From: an uncultured Oxalobacter sp.
GTDB lineage: Bacteria > Pseudomonadota > Gammaproteobacteria > Burkholderiales > Burkholderiaceae_D
Reading direction: 5' to 3'
DNA: 21,447 nucleotides
Assembly: GCA_934270705.1 (NCBI GenBank)
Contig: CAKQQG010000026.1
Location: 1-21,447, forward strand
The position numbers and the translations under genes are program-made. The notes beneath the pieces are model-generated. The model had not been told where the DNA came from, made no database searches, and saw only the letters and a list, made by a program, of their open reading frames with translations. Below, in pieces: positions 7,422-15,925 of this stretch (position 1 is its first letter; every line of letters starts with the position of its first letter).

Positions 7422-8208
7422 CGGTATCTGATGTTGACGGAGGCAGGTGTCTGGCCAGCAGGATGAATTGATCCACCGAAAGTGCCTCCGGCCTTTTTGC
7501 AGGATCGATTCCCAGTTCGTTCAGTTTTGTTTCCGTGAAATAAGGTGCCAGATTGTTCCGTATGATTTTTCTGCGTTGTGAAAATGCCTGTGTGACGACT
7601 TTTTCGAGGGCGTCCAGCGGGACGTTTTCGGGGTTTTCTCGTGGAATCATCCTGACGATGGCGGATTCCACTTTCGGTGCAGGCTCGAAGGCTGTCGGCG
7701 GAACGATGAACAGCATTTCCATGTCATAACGCCATTGCAGCATGACAGAAAGCCGCCCAAAGGCTTTGCTGCCGGGAGCAGCGACCATGCGTTCGACCAC
7801 TTCGCGTTGCAACATGAAGTGCTGATCCGCAACCCGGTCTGCGGAAGTCATCAGATGAAAGAGCAACGGGGTCGAGATATTATATGGCAGATTGCCGACA
7901 ATCCGGATTTTTCGGTCTGGTTGCGTGCAAATCGTATCGATAGCGAAAGCCAGTGCATCCCCCTGATGGATGGTCAGCTTGTCCGGTGGAAAACGTTTTC
8001 CCAGATAGGTTGCCAGATCCCGATCCAGCTCGATAACATCAAGTCGATCCAGATGCGGCAGCAGTTTTTCGGTTAGTGCGCCCAAACCCGGTCCAATTTC
8101 CAGCATGCAATCTGTCACACGGGGTGCAATGGCATCGACGATGGCATACAGAACAGCGGAATCTTTCAGGAAGTTCTGACCGAATCGTTTGCGAGGGATA
8201 TGTTTCAT
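7402..8208 (-). CDS. rsmA: 16S rRNA dimethyladenosine transferase RsmA (KsgA)
   Basis: RsmA dimethylates two adjacent adenosines near the 3' end of 16S rRNA using S-adenosylmethionine, a late step in 30S assembly. The 268-residue product has the expected length and motifs: KRFGQNFL (7-14), the SAM-binding [11 protein letters not shown] (36-46), acidic motif VIELD (58-62), GDAL (83-86) and the catalytic NLPYN (106-110). A C-terminal helical domain contains [15 protein letters not shown] 8208 is preferred over ATG 8214 because it overlaps the pdxA stop as ATGA, the classic translationally coupled junction. It is the last gene of the lptD-surA-pdxA-rsmA run seen here; apaG/apaH, which follow in E. 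coli, are not present. Its end overlaps the nhaR-like gene by 20 bases. Confidence 0.97.
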   Translation of the reverse strand: MKHIPRKRFGQNFLKDSAVLYAIVDAIAPRVTDCMLEIGPGLGALTEKLLPHLDRLDVIELDRDLATYLGKRFPPDKLTIHQGDALAFAIDTICTQPDRKIRIVGNLPYNISTPLLFHLMTSADRVADQHFMLQREVVERMVAAPGSKAFGRLSVMLQWRYDMEMLFIVPPTAFEPAPKVESAIVRMIPRENPENVPLDALEKVVTQAFSQRRKIIRNNLAPYFTETKLNELGIDPAKRPEALSVDQFILLARHLPPSTSDTVNLPLP

Positions 8209-9257
8209 ATGCATTGTCCCGTCTTGCGAGAGAAAGATGCCATTTCGGCTGCGATCCGGATGGCTTCGATCATGCTGCCATCCTGTGCGATACCCAGTCC
8301 GCGAGCAGCAATATCCAGTGCAGTGCCGTGATCGACGGATGTGCGGATAATGGGGAGTCCCAGTGTGATATTGACGCCGTGCCCGAATGTCGCATATTTG
8401 AGGACGGGCAATCCCTGATCATGATACATGGACAAAATGCAGTCCGCATTCGCCAGATAATGTGGCTGGAACAGGGTGTCGGCCGGATAGGGACCTGAAA
8501 TTCGGATGCCCTCTTTGCGCAGGGTATCGATTGCCGGGATGATGGTCCGGATTTCTTCATCTCCCAGATAGCCACTTTCACCCGCGTGCGGATTCAGTCC
8601 GGCAGTCAGAATGTGTGGCGCTTCAAGTCCGAACCGTTTTTTCAGATCATTGTGGATGATTCGGACGATTTCCAGCAAACTGTCGTACGAAATGGCCTTG
8701 CTGACATCTTTCAGGGGTAAGTGAGTCGTTGCCAGTGCGACACGTAGCATGAACCGGTTATCACTGGTATGGTTGCCTGTTCGACCTGCCAGCATCATGA
8801 CGACCCGTCTGGTGTCGGTTTTTTCGGCAAAATATTCCGTATGTCCGGTAAAAGGAATGCCCGCATCGTTGATCGTGCTTTTTTGTACAGGTCCGGTTAC
8901 GACGGCATCGAACCGGCCGTGCATGGCGCCGGAAATGGCAATGTCCATGAAAGACAGAACGGCAGGGCCGTTGCGAGGGTCAAGACGACCAGCGACGGCC
9001 GGGGTCGCCAGTGGCGAATTGATGACGCCTATGGTACCGGAAGTGTCGCTCAGTGCGTTTGCATAGTCGTCGGATTGCGCAAGAAGCTTGAGACGGATAC
9101 CGGAATGGATACCGGCGGCTGTCTTTTCGAGCAAGGCATGGTCACCGATGATAACCGGCGTGACGGTATCGAGGCAGCGAAATGCGCCACGTATGGCGAT
9201 TTCTGGACCAATACCCGCCGGTTCTCCAGTCGTAATGGCAATGACAGGTTTGGACAT
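8205..9257 (-). CDS. pdxA: 4-hydroxythreonine-4-phosphate dehydrogenase PdxA
   Basis: PdxA oxidises 4-phosphohydroxy-L-threonine with NAD(P)+ in the DXP-dependent pathway of pyridoxal phosphate synthesis. The 350-residue product begins with the family signature [13 protein letters not shown] (8-20). The three metal-binding histidines are at 179 (ATTHLPL), 224 (NPHAGE) and 279 (YHDQGLP), with exactly the spacing of the E. coli enzyme (45 and 55 residues). [10 protein letters not shown] (137-146) and the C-terminal [12 protein letters not shown] are also conserved. ATG 9257 shares one base with the surA stop codon (TAATG), so translation is probably coupled. An upstream extension of the frame lies wholly within surA and is ignored. 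The enzyme is about 20 residues longer than E. coli PdxA, part of it as an N-terminal offset of 13. Confidence 0.97.
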   Translation of the reverse strand: MSKPVIAITTGEPAGIGPEIAIRGAFRCLDTVTPVIIGDHALLEKTAAGIHSGIRLKLLAQSDDYANALSDTSGTIGVINSPLATPAVAGRLDPRNGPAVLSFMDIAISGAMHGRFDAVVTGPVQKSTINDAGIPFTGHTEYFAEKTDTRRVVMMLAGRTGNHTSDNRFMLRVALATTHLPLKDVSKAISYDSLLEIVRIIHNDLKKRFGLEAPHILTAGLNPHAGESGYLGDEEIRTIIPAIDTLRKEGIRISGPYPADTLFQPHYLANADCILSMYHDQGLPVLKYATFGHGVNITLGLPIIRTSVDHGTALDIAARGLGIAQDGSMIEAIRIAAEMASFSRKTGQCI

Positions 9258-10687
9258 TACATATCCTGTTTGTGATCGTTCAGACGATATTCGACATAAG
9301 CACGGTCGCGCAGCTGACGAAGCCATTCTTCCATCGCTTCGGCGATCTTGCGTTCACGGAGTGCCTGTTTTGCAGCAGCCCGTTTTCTTTCAAGGGACAC
9401 ATCGTCCGTTTTCTTGTCCAGTACCTGAATCAGATGGAAACCGAACTGTGTTTCGACTGGATCGCTGATTTCACCGGGTTGCAGTGAAATCAGCGCTTTT
9501 TCGAATTCGGGAACGGTATCTCCCGGATAAATCCAGCCCAGATCGCCGCCGCGACTGGCGGATGTGTCATTCGAATGCGTTTTTGCCAATTCCTCGAAGG
9601 TGGCGGAATGGTTCTGGATGCGCTGCTTGAGTTCCAGCAGTTTGTGTTTCGCCTCGTCGGCGGAGACCAGCTGATTGACCTTGATCAGAATATGTCTGGC
9701 ATGGATTTGCTCAACGACTTGCCCGCTGGAGGCACCAGCCTGTTCAGATCCTGTGGACGCGGTGCGCTTGTCAAGGACTTTCAGGATATGGAAACCGTTG
9801 GGACTCTTGATGATGCGCGTCAGGTCGCCAGGATTGAGTCCGGCAAGAGCTTCCACGAATACCTTGGGGAGGCGGTCTGTACTGCGCCAGCCGATATCTC
9901 CACCGCTCAAGCCTTCATCGGCATCGGAATAGGATGCGGCTGTTTGCTGGAAATCGCTACCGGATTGCAAGGCTTTCAGAACCTTTTCTGCGCGGTCGCG
10001 TTTTTCGGCGATCTGTTCCGGCGACGCATTTTCCGGAATACGGATCAGAATGTGGCCGAGGCGAAGCTGAACCGGCATTTGCGTTTGCGAGTCCGCACCC
10101 AGAACATGGTCGACTTCCGCATCGTTGATCTGGATCTTGTTGACGACTTCCCTGTCACGAAGACGTTGCAGGGTAATGTCGTCACGGACATTTTCGCGGT
10201 ATTTTTCAAAGGGTATGCCGCCTTGTTCAATATGATCCCGGAACTGTGATACCGTCATATGCTGGCTTTCGGCTATACGGGCGATCGTTCTGTCGAGTTG
10301 GGTATCGTCGATCCGGAGTCCCATTTCCTTGGCCAGCTGCATTTGCGCGCTTTCGACGATCATGTGTTCCAGCGCCTGTTTCTGGAGAATGTCCCGTGGC
10401 GGCAGCGTAATGTTTTGCTGTTTGAGTCGTTGTTCGATGAGTTGAATACGGGTATTGAGTTCGCCCATCGTAATGACGTCATTATTGACGACTGCGGCGA
10501 TGGAATCGACGATAACCGGCTGGGATGTATGTGGTGCGGAAGCAGGAACGGCAGCTGTTGCATCGTTTGCCGGTTGCTGTGTACCGTTCTGGGCCGATAG
10601 TGTGGTCGACAAAAACAGTCCCAGAAACAGAACGGCGATTTGTTTCAGGACGGCTTGTGATTTGGAAAAACACTTGAACAAGAACAT
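9257..10687 (-). CDS. surA: Periplasmic chaperone and peptidyl-prolyl isomerase SurA
   Basis: SurA escorts unfolded outer-membrane proteins such as LptD across the periplasm to the BAM complex. The 476-residue preprotein starts with a signal peptide (positive residues, hydrophobic 17-28, likely cleavage after LSA at 30-32). A Gln/Ala-rich linker follows, then the SurA N-terminal chaperone domain (about 57-195, with [17 protein letters not shown]). Two parvulin domains come next: P1 about 205-308 ([18 protein letters not shown]) and P2 about 327-427 ([22 protein letters not shown]). A C-terminal helix returns to the chaperone core. ATG 10687 has GAGGAT seven bases upstream; earlier in-frame residues do not look like protein. 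The gene lies 49 bases after lptD and overlaps pdxA by one base, the conserved proteobacterial order. Confidence 0.96.
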   Translation of the reverse strand: MFLFKCFSKSQAVLKQIAVLFLGLFLSTTLSAQNGTQQPANDATAAVPASAPHTSQPVIVDSIAAVVNNDVITMGELNTRIQLIEQRLKQQNITLPPRDILQKQALEHMIVESAQMQLAKEMGLRIDDTQLDRTIARIAESQHMTVSQFRDHIEQGGIPFEKYRENVRDDITLQRLRDREVVNKIQINDAEVDHVLGADSQTQMPVQLRLGHILIRIPENASPEQIAEKRDRAEKVLKALQSGSDFQQTAASYSDADEGLSGGDIGWRSTDRLPKVFVEALAGLNPGDLTRIIKSPNGFHILKVLDKRTASTGSEQAGASSGQVVEQIHARHILIKVNQLVSADEAKHKLLELKQRIQNHSATFEELAKTHSNDTSASRGGDLGWIYPGDTVPEFEKALISLQPGEISDPVETQFGFHLIQVLDKKTDDVSLERKRAAAKQALRERKIAEAMEEWLRQLRDRAYVEYRLNDHKQDM

Positions 10688-10736
10688 GGAATGATCCTCG
10701 CTGGCATAAGATTCGTGGTCGTAGTGACAAACGGCA

Positions 10737-13055
10737 TCAGGGTGAAAGGGGCTCATAACCCGGAATGTTTCTCTGCAGGGTATCGAGCGGGTTGGCTCCC
10801 AGTCTCGACAATCCCTTGAGCTCAAGCTGGAAATAAAACGCGGTATTGGTTTCTGTCGACGATGTCACGTAACGTTGTGCCATCAGCCGGAATATCCAGC
10901 AGTCAGCGTTGTACTCGACGCCAAGAAGGTTTTCGATGGATTTCTCATCCGGAAGAGAATAGCTGATCTGTCCGACAGCATACCATCTATCTGCGATCGG
11001 CCACTGCCCGGATATATTGATCTGGTCGATTTCATTATTATAGAGGTAATCCATATAATCCCAGCCTGGATAATAATTGATCAGCCCTGCCAGTCCGGAA
11101 GGCGAATACCGGTTGTAGATGGATGTCGTATCTCTCAGGTAACGATATTCGGCGTTAAGCAGTTTCATGGGGCCGGGTTTCCATTGTGTACTGAAATTGG
11201 CGCTGTACATTTTCTGCGTGCTCTGGTTGTACTGTATGGCGGTATCGAACGAGAATTCAGGTGTGATATGTCCGTCTGCCATGGCCAGCAGGTCGGAACG
11301 GTTTTTCGATTCATCGCGCTCGGCGTTATACAGATAGACACGCTGGTCACGGAAGTAATAACGTTGTCCGATCGTGAACTTGAAACGTTCCTTGCCATTT
11401 TCTTCAATGAAGCGGCTGGTCAGGGCAGCTGTCAGATTGTTGGCATCCGCGATACGGTCGTAACCGGCGAACCGGTTTTCGGTAAACAGGGTCACATAGC
11501 CGAAACTCGGTTCACCGGAATCGAAAATCGGATATTTTCGTTGGTCTTTGTAGGGGGTATAGACATAGAACAGGCGTGGTTCCAGCGTCTGGGTCATGTT
11601 TTTCCCGAATATGGATGCGTCCCTTTCAAAGATCAGACCGCCGTCCAGAGAAAATGTCGGCAATACGCGTGTCAGTGACCGTGTGTCGTATGGCGATTTG
11701 TCCAGATCATATTTGGCCATATTCAGGATGGCTTTCGGTGTCAGGAAATAACCGCCGGAAAGCATCGGATACGAGATTTCCGATTTCATTATGAAGCGGT
11801 TGCCCCGTGCCTGTTCCTGTGCGGGCAATTGTTCCAGATCATTGTCGGAGAGCCAGAAGCGGGTCATTTCGCCATAGACATTCCAGTCGAAGCCGTGGAC
11901 ATTTTCCTGTCCACCGGACAACATGAATTGCGGAAGCCTGTCGAAAGGTTTGATGATCGGCGCATCATCATCCTGCAAAACCTTGTAGCTCGATGCGCGC
12001 AATGTTGCATTCCAGATGCCGAGCGATTTGGAAACGCCGCCTTCGCGCAACAGGAGCCGCTCCATGTCTCCACGGTTTTGCGGTACAGAAAAGTCGTCCG
12101 GATAATCATTGTCGGACGCCGACTTGACGTCCCAGTAATAGGACCAGCCGTTTTTGAAAGCCTGTTGGTGTTGTGACGAGAAGAAGTAGCGGTCGCGGTC
12201 GGCTTCCTTGTCGTTTGGCAGAAATTCGACATAGGTTGTGCCCGAATAGTTCGATCCCATATAACGCGCCTCGGCACCCAGTTGCAGGCCGCGTCGTGCG
12301 ATCAGATTGGGTGTGACGGTCAGATCGTAATTCGGAGCCAGATTGAAATAATACGGTACGCTGACTTCAAGCCCGTTTTTTGAACTTATCCCGATGGTTG
12401 GGGGCAGAAAACCCGATTTCCGTTCACTTTTGAACGGAAATGTCATGGCTGGAGCGGCCAGAATCGGAACATCCTTGAAATACAGTACTGGACTGGTGGC
12501 GTAAGCCGAATTTTGGGAATTGTCCAGATGCAGTTTTTTCGAGGACAGATACCAGTCGGGATCCGTACCTTCACATGTACTGTATGTGCCACGGAAAATG
12601 TCGGTTTGATTGTCACCGGTCAAATCGATTCGTGAGGCGGTTCCCTGTGCCTGATTGACTTCCATGCGGTAGGAAGATCGTCTCAGGACGCCTTCGCCGG
12701 TTTCGAGATTCAGGTTGGCACTATCGGCCACATATTGGTCACCGAAGCGCTGGATGAAAACGTTGCCGATGATTTCAGCCTCGTTTTCTTCCTGTCGGAA
12801 GATGCCGTGATCGCCGGTAATGAGTGTCTGGTCACGCTCGATTTCCACTTCATAATCCAGGTACAGATCCCGTGCCGGCCGGCCGGTTATCTGCTCTGCC
12901 TGAAGGATCGTGGGTGCATCCCTGTTTTCGGTATATTTGGGACGGGTGTGTTTTGCCTTGTCGGTTGCATGAGACGCGGCATGCAGTGTCACCGGTAACG
13001 TTGCCAGCAACGCAAGCAGTACGGGCGACAGAAAACAGGCAAAAAAACGGCTCAT
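10737..13055 (-). CDS. lptD: LPS-assembly outer membrane protein LptD
   Basis: LptD, with the lipoprotein LptE, inserts lipopolysaccharide into the outer leaflet of the outer membrane. The 772-residue preprotein has a signal peptide (likely cleavage after LHA at 24-26), an OstA/LptA-like beta-jellyroll domain (about 48-190, with LYLDYEVEIERDQTLITGDHG), and a long C-terminal beta-barrel rich in alternating aromatic and polar residues. The mature protein has only two cysteines, C161 (YSTCEGTDPDW) and C719 (NADCWIF). These would allow a single jellyroll-to-barrel disulfide instead of the two found in E. coli. ATG 13055 is the first plausible start; no strong ribosome-binding site is evident. LptD heads the run lptD-surA-pdxA-rsmA and is divergent from amgK. 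Its folding depends on SurA, encoded next. Confidence 0.97.
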   Translation of the reverse strand: MSRFFACFLSPVLLALLATLPVTLHAASHATDKAKHTRPKYTENRDAPTILQAEQITGRPARDLYLDYEVEIERDQTLITGDHGIFRQEENEAEIIGNVFIQRFGDQYVADSANLNLETGEGVLRRSSYRMEVNQAQGTASRIDLTGDNQTDIFRGTYSTCEGTDPDWYLSSKKLHLDNSQNSAYATSPVLYFKDVPILAAPAMTFPFKSERKSGFLPPTIGISSKNGLEVSVPYYFNLAPNYDLTVTPNLIARRGLQLGAEARYMGSNYSGTTYVEFLPNDKEADRDRYFFSSQHQQAFKNGWSYYWDVKSASDNDYPDDFSVPQNRGDMERLLLREGGVSKSLGIWNATLRASSYKVLQDDDAPIIKPFDRLPQFMLSGGQENVHGFDWNVYGEMTRFWLSDNDLEQLPAQEQARGNRFIMKSEISYPMLSGGYFLTPKAILNMAKYDLDKSPYDTRSLTRVLPTFSLDGGLIFERDASIFGKNMTQTLEPRLFYVYTPYKDQRKYPIFDSGEPSFGYVTLFTENRFAGYDRIADANNLTAALTSRFIEENGKERFKFTIGQRYYFRDQRVYLYNAERDESKNRSDLLAMADGHITPEFSFDTAIQYNQSTQKMYSANFSTQWKPGPMKLLNAEYRYLRDTTSIYNRYSPSGLAGLINYYPGWDYMDYLYNNEIDQINISGQWPIADRWYAVGQISYSLPDEKSIENLLGVEYNADCWIFRLMAQRYVTSSTETNTAFYFQLELKGLSRLGANPLDTLQRNIPGYEPLSP

Positions 13056-13105
13056 GAAACAGCGCTGAAAGAAGAAGACTACAATAATATTATCCAGAAT
13101 CGCTT

Positions 13106-13132
13106 ATTATATGAGAACTTTCATACTGATAA
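13106..13132 (-). promoter_or_regulatory. Possible lptD promoter
   Basis: In the 95-base AT-rich gap between lptD and amgK the minus strand has a perfect -10 TATAAT (13111-13106) with a TTATCA at 13132-13127, only 15 bases apart. The -10 is good but the -35 is poor. I see no sigma-E type site. The gap also holds a 10-bp palindrome ATAATATTAT at 13084-13093. Confidence 0.35.
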
Positions 13133-13150
13133 CGGATTGTTTTGTCTTTC

Positions 13151-14188
13151 ATGTCAATAACTGCTCAAAATTCTTCCGGCGATAGCCGGTTTGTTTCCAT
13201 GTTGCAATGGCTGACGACATTGCATGAATGGAAAGTTTTGCCCGATACCGTCAGGCCGGCTTCATCCGATGCCAGCTTTCGCAGATACTTCCGTGTCGAT
13301 GGCGACGATCGCTCGTTCATCGTGATGGATGCACCGCCGGACAAAGAAAATATTGAACCGTTTGTCCGGGTTGCCGCCTTGTTCGGTCAAAGTGGTGTTT
13401 CGGTACCACAGGTGCTGGCGCAAAATGCACGCGAAGGCTTTCTGCTTTTGTCCGATCTGGGAACGACGACTTATCTTGACAAGCTCGATGATGCCAATGC
13501 CGGCATGTTGTATCGTGATGCCATCGATGCATTGTTGCGTATTCAGTTGGCCAGCAAGCCACATGTGTTGCCCGAATATGACCGCGCAACCTTGAAAAGG
13601 GAGCTGGATCTTTTTCCGGAGTGGTATATCGGCAAGCATATGCAATTTGCGATGACGCCGGAAAGACAGGCTGTCCTGGAAAAAACGTTCAATACCCTGC
13701 TGGCCAGCAATCTGGCGCAGCCACAGGTTTTCGTTCACCGGGATTACCATTCACGCAATCTGATGCACATGTCCGGTAACACGGGCAATCCGGGAATACT
13801 GGATTTTCAGGATGCCTTGTATGGTCCGTTGACGTACGATCTGGTCTCCCTGCTTAGGGATGCCTATATCGAATGGGATGAAGAGCGTGTGCTGGACTGG
13901 GTGATCCGCTATTGGGAAAAAGCGAAAAAGGCGGGTTTGCCGGTCAATCCGGATATAGACCAGTTCTACAAGGATTTCGAATGGATGGGCGTGCAGAGGC
14001 ATTTGAAGGTTCTGGGAATATTCGCGCGTTTGTACCATCGTGACGGAAAAGATGCCTATCTCAAGGATATGCCGCTGGTGATGAAATATGCCAGCAAAAC
14101 GGCTCACCGGTATCATGAACTGGCACCGCTGGCGCGTTTGCTGGACGAATTGCAGGATAACAAACCGGATGTTACGTATTCTTTTTGA
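13151..14188 (+). CDS. amgK: AmgK-type N-acetylmuramate/N-acetylglucosamine kinase
   Basis: The 345-residue cytoplasmic protein has the aminoglycoside-phosphotransferase fold: an N-lobe with SSDASFRRYFRV (about 38-49), the catalytic loop HRDYHSRNL (196-204; D198 as likely base, N203 as metal ligand) and the metal-binding LDFQDALYGP with D218. AmgK phosphorylates the anomeric position of MurNAc and GlcNAc released during cell-wall turnover. Together with MurU, encoded 42 bases downstream, it lets cells rebuild UDP-MurNAc without de novo synthesis, which gives intrinsic fosfomycin tolerance in Pseudomonas. ATG 13151 is chosen over an upstream TTG at 13142; it has no evident ribosome-binding site, and ATG 13199 is a remote alternative. 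The assignment rests on the fold and the murU neighbour; fold alone would allow another small-molecule kinase. Confidence 0.88.
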   Translation: MSITAQNSSGDSRFVSMLQWLTTLHEWKVLPDTVRPASSDASFRRYFRVDGDDRSFIVMDAPPDKENIEPFVRVAALFGQSGVSVPQVLAQNAREGFLLLSDLGTTTYLDKLDDANAGMLYRDAIDALLRIQLASKPHVLPEYDRATLKRELDLFPEWYIGKHMQFAMTPERQAVLEKTFNTLLASNLAQPQVFVHRDYHSRNLMHMSGNTGNPGILDFQDALYGPLTYDLVSLLRDAYIEWDEERVLDWVIRYWEKAKKAGLPVNPDIDQFYKDFEWMGVQRHLKVLGIFARLYHRDGKDAYLKDMPLVMKYASKTAHRYHELAPLARLLDELQDNKPDVTYSF

Positions 14189-14230
14189 ATATTGTTTTCC
14201 GGACATTTTTTCAAAGGTTTTGATACTGAC

Positions 14231-14944
14231 ATGAAAGCCATGATATTCGCCGCAGGTCGCGGCAATCGTATGCGTCCATTGACGGATAGCTGTCCAAAGC
14301 CGTTACTGGAAGTGCGTGGACGTCCGCTGATTGTCTGGCATATTCTGAATCTTGTTCGTGCGGGCATTACCGAGATCGTCATTAATCATGCCCATTTGGG
14401 GGAACAAATCGAGCAGAGGTTGGGAGATGGTTCGGCTTATGGCGCTTCCATCTTGTATTCGAGTGAAGAAACCGCGCTGGAAACGGCAGGAGGTATTGCC
14501 AAGGCAAGACATTTGCTGGGTGAGGATCCGTTTGTCGCCATCGCCTCGGACATTTACTGCCCCTATTTCGATTTCCGGCAAGTGGAAACCGTATTGCAGG
14601 ATAACGATGTCTGGGGAAAGCCTTACGCAGAATCCGGCAGGGATGTCGCCTGGCTTTATCTGGTGAAGAATCCGCCTTCCCACCCGCAGGGCGATTTTGC
14701 GCTCAATTCCTTTACCGTCAGAAACGATGGTCCGTCAAAATGGACATTTTCGGGTATCGGTGTGTACAGAATGTCCATGTTCGATTCTGTACAACCTGGA
14801 GACAAGGTGCAACTGGGTACGATATTGCGTGAATATATCGCCCGGGGACTGGTCGGCGGAGAGATTTATCGTGGTGAGTGGAAAAATGTCAATACCATCG
14901 AGGAACTGGATAAACTCAACGGTCTTGTCAGACAGGCGGATTGA
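14231..14944 (+). CDS. murU: MurU-type N-acetylmuramate-1-phosphate uridylyltransferase
   Basis: The 237-residue nucleotidyltransferase starts with the sugar-phosphate nucleotidyltransferase signature AAGRGNRMRPLTDSCPKPLL (7-26). It also has ETAGGI (substrate/nucleotide loop), the metal-binding aspartate of SDIY (D107) and FSGIGVY. Its length matches MurU, which turns MurNAc-1-phosphate and UTP into UDP-MurNAc, and it follows amgK. Annotation pipelines often label the family mannose-1-phosphate guanylyltransferase, but the short length and neighbour favour MurU. The C-terminal motif reads WKNVNT where the family commonly has W-x-[DN]-V-G-T, so the glycine is replaced by asparagine. ATG 14231 gives the normal N-terminus; an upstream TTG at 14192 is disregarded. 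No strong ribosome-binding site is seen. A very strong terminator follows. Confidence 0.88.
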   Translation: MKAMIFAAGRGNRMRPLTDSCPKPLLEVRGRPLIVWHILNLVRAGITEIVINHAHLGEQIEQRLGDGSAYGASILYSSEETALETAGGIAKARHLLGEDPFVAIASDIYCPYFDFRQVETVLQDNDVWGKPYAESGRDVAWLYLVKNPPSHPQGDFALNSFTVRNDGPSKWTFSGIGVYRMSMFDSVQPGDKVQLGTILREYIARGLVGGEIYRGEWKNVNTIEELDKLNGLVRQAD

Positions 14945-14963
14945 AGGATCGCTTGTCTGAACG

Positions 14964-15018
14964 AAAAGAAAACGCCATGTCAACCGTCAGAACGGTTGAC
15001 ATGGCGTTTTCTTTTTTT
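14964..15018. terminator. Bidirectional intrinsic terminator between murU and panD
   Basis: A perfect 24-bp stem (14964-14987 with 14992-15015) encloses a four-base CAGA loop. The right arm runs into seven T residues (15012-15018), and the left arm begins with an A-rich run, so the hairpin can stop transcription from both convergent genes. The core of the stem is ACGCCATGTCAACCGT. Confidence 0.95.
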
Positions 15019-15040
15019 ATGCCGGATATCGGGTAATGGC

Positions 15041-15397
15041 TTATTTCATGCCTGTGATCTTGTTGTTTGCATCGACCAGAACGACCTTGGGTTTGAAAGT
15101 CTTGATTTCTTCATCGTCCATCAGGCCGTAAGTGCAGATGATCAGCAGATCGCCAAGATGGGCGCGACGTGCTGCGGCGCCGTTCAAGGAAATTTCACCG
15201 CTGCCACGTTTTCCCGGAATGATGTAGGTAGCGAAGCGTTCGCCATTGTTGACGTTGTATAACTCGATCCGTTCGAAAACCGTCATGCCGGCGGCTTCGA
15301 TCAGATCCTCGTCGATTGCGCAGGAACCTTCATAAGCCAGATCACACTGGGTGACGGTGGCACGATGAATTTTTCCGCGTAACATAATCCGTTGCAT
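15041..15397 (-). CDS. panD: Aspartate 1-decarboxylase PanD
   Basis: PanD decarboxylates L-aspartate to beta-alanine for pantothenate and coenzyme A synthesis. It is made as a proenzyme that cleaves itself between Gly24 and Ser25, turning Ser25 into the pyruvoyl cofactor. With the start at ATG 15397 the 118-residue product places YEGSCAID so that G24-S25 falls exactly at the family position. [33 protein letters not shown] and [17 protein letters not shown] are all conserved; the product is slightly shorter than the 126-residue E. coli enzyme. AGGAG (15411-15407) lies nine bases upstream. The usual partners panB and panC are not in the window. A possible 17-codon leader frame ends two bases before the start codon. 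Confidence 0.98.
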   Translation of the reverse strand: MQRIMLRGKIHRATVTQCDLAYEGSCAIDEDLIEAAGMTVFERIELYNVNNGERFATYIIPGKRGSGEISLNGAAARRAHLGDLLIICTYGLMDDEEIKTFKPKVVLVDANNKITGMK

Positions 15398-15399
15398 GT

Positions 15400-15453
15400 T
15401 CAATTTCTCCTGTTTGCGAAAGATGGCATACGTATTTCCGGTGTGTTTGCCAT
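15400..15453 (-). CDS. Possible 17-residue leader peptide before panD
   Basis: On the minus strand an ATG at 15453 has AGGA six bases upstream and opens a 17-codon frame ([17 protein letters not shown]). Its TGA (15402-15400) lies two bases before the panD ATG, and the panD ribosome-binding site falls inside its last codons. The geometry would suit translational coupling. No conservation data support it, so this is only a candidate. Confidence 0.2.
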   Translation of the reverse strand: MANTPEIRMPSFANRRN

Positions 15454-15822
15454 TTCGTTTCCTGTTTGATAAAAGAACGCATATTCCCTGACAGGGCGGC
15501 GTTCCGAAATCCGAATTGTGAAATGGGCGCTTTTATTAGCGATAAGATAACCAAAGATACCAGTCGTCCGGATGTGTCTGCATCCTCAATATGCCTTATC
15601 CATTCCGTACCTGGCGGTTGACAACATGTGATGACTGACGCTTTCGGCGGCTTATGGCATCGCCATAACGCACGTTTTACCAGATTGTAAATCAAATAAA
15701 AGCCGACTGGGTCAATTTCCTCCACACTTTGGAAAGTTTTTTATCATACACAATTTTTCCGCAAGGAAAGCAAAAAAATTCAAACTTTTATGTCGGTGGT
15801 GATGTTTTGACCACGATCGTGA

Positions 15823-15888
15823 CGATGAGGGGTATTTTGCCGATGACAGGGTATGCGAATGCAGTCGCATGGCAAATACCGGTCATTG
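15823..15888 (+). repeat. Extended imperfect hairpin upstream of the NUDIX gene
   Basis: The outer stem is CGATGA (15823-15828) with TCATTG (15883-15888, one G-U pair). The middle stem is GGTATTTTGCC (15831-15841) with GGCAAATACC (15871-15880, one bulged base). The inner hairpin is ATGCGA/TCGCAT (15853-15858 with 15865-15870). A -10-like TAAAAT follows at 15892-15897, so the right arms cover the -35 area. It could be an operator or an RNA structure. Confidence 0.5.
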
Positions 15889-15891
15889 CGT

Positions 15892-15897
15892 TAAAAT
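15892..15897 (+). promoter_or_regulatory. Probable -10 element of the NUDIX-mnmA transcript
   Basis: TAAAAT matches the sigma70 -10 consensus at five of six positions and would start transcription near 15904, about 22 bases before ATG 15926. The -35 region is weak (TGGCAA-like at 15870-15875, 16-base spacing) and overlaps the hairpin arm, hinting at an activator or repressor site. Confidence 0.4.
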
Positions 15898-15925
15898 AGG
15901 TACGGATTGTACGAACGGAGCGCTT

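Larger units (their letters stand above)
15398..15925. other. Gene-poor region between panD and the NUDIX gene
   Basis: Apart from the possible panD leader frame I find no protein gene in these 528 bases. Structural features are TTATGGC/GCCATAA (15652-15658 with 15662-15668, three-base loop), a 10-bp palindrome CACGATCGTG at 15812-15821, and the extended hairpin at 15823-15888. The stretch around 15720-15790 is AT-rich with several A- and T-runs. Promoters for both divergent genes should lie here. Confidence 0.5.

Noticed and set aside
13056..13150. A sigma-E promoter for lptD
   Set aside because: A GAACTT occurs at 13115-13120 on the plus strand only and has no matching -10; nothing suitable is seen on the minus strand.
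15342..15725. A 127-codon minus-strand frame over the panD start and its upstream region
   Set aside because: Runs out of frame into panD and has no recognisable domain; the short leader frame is the better candidate here.
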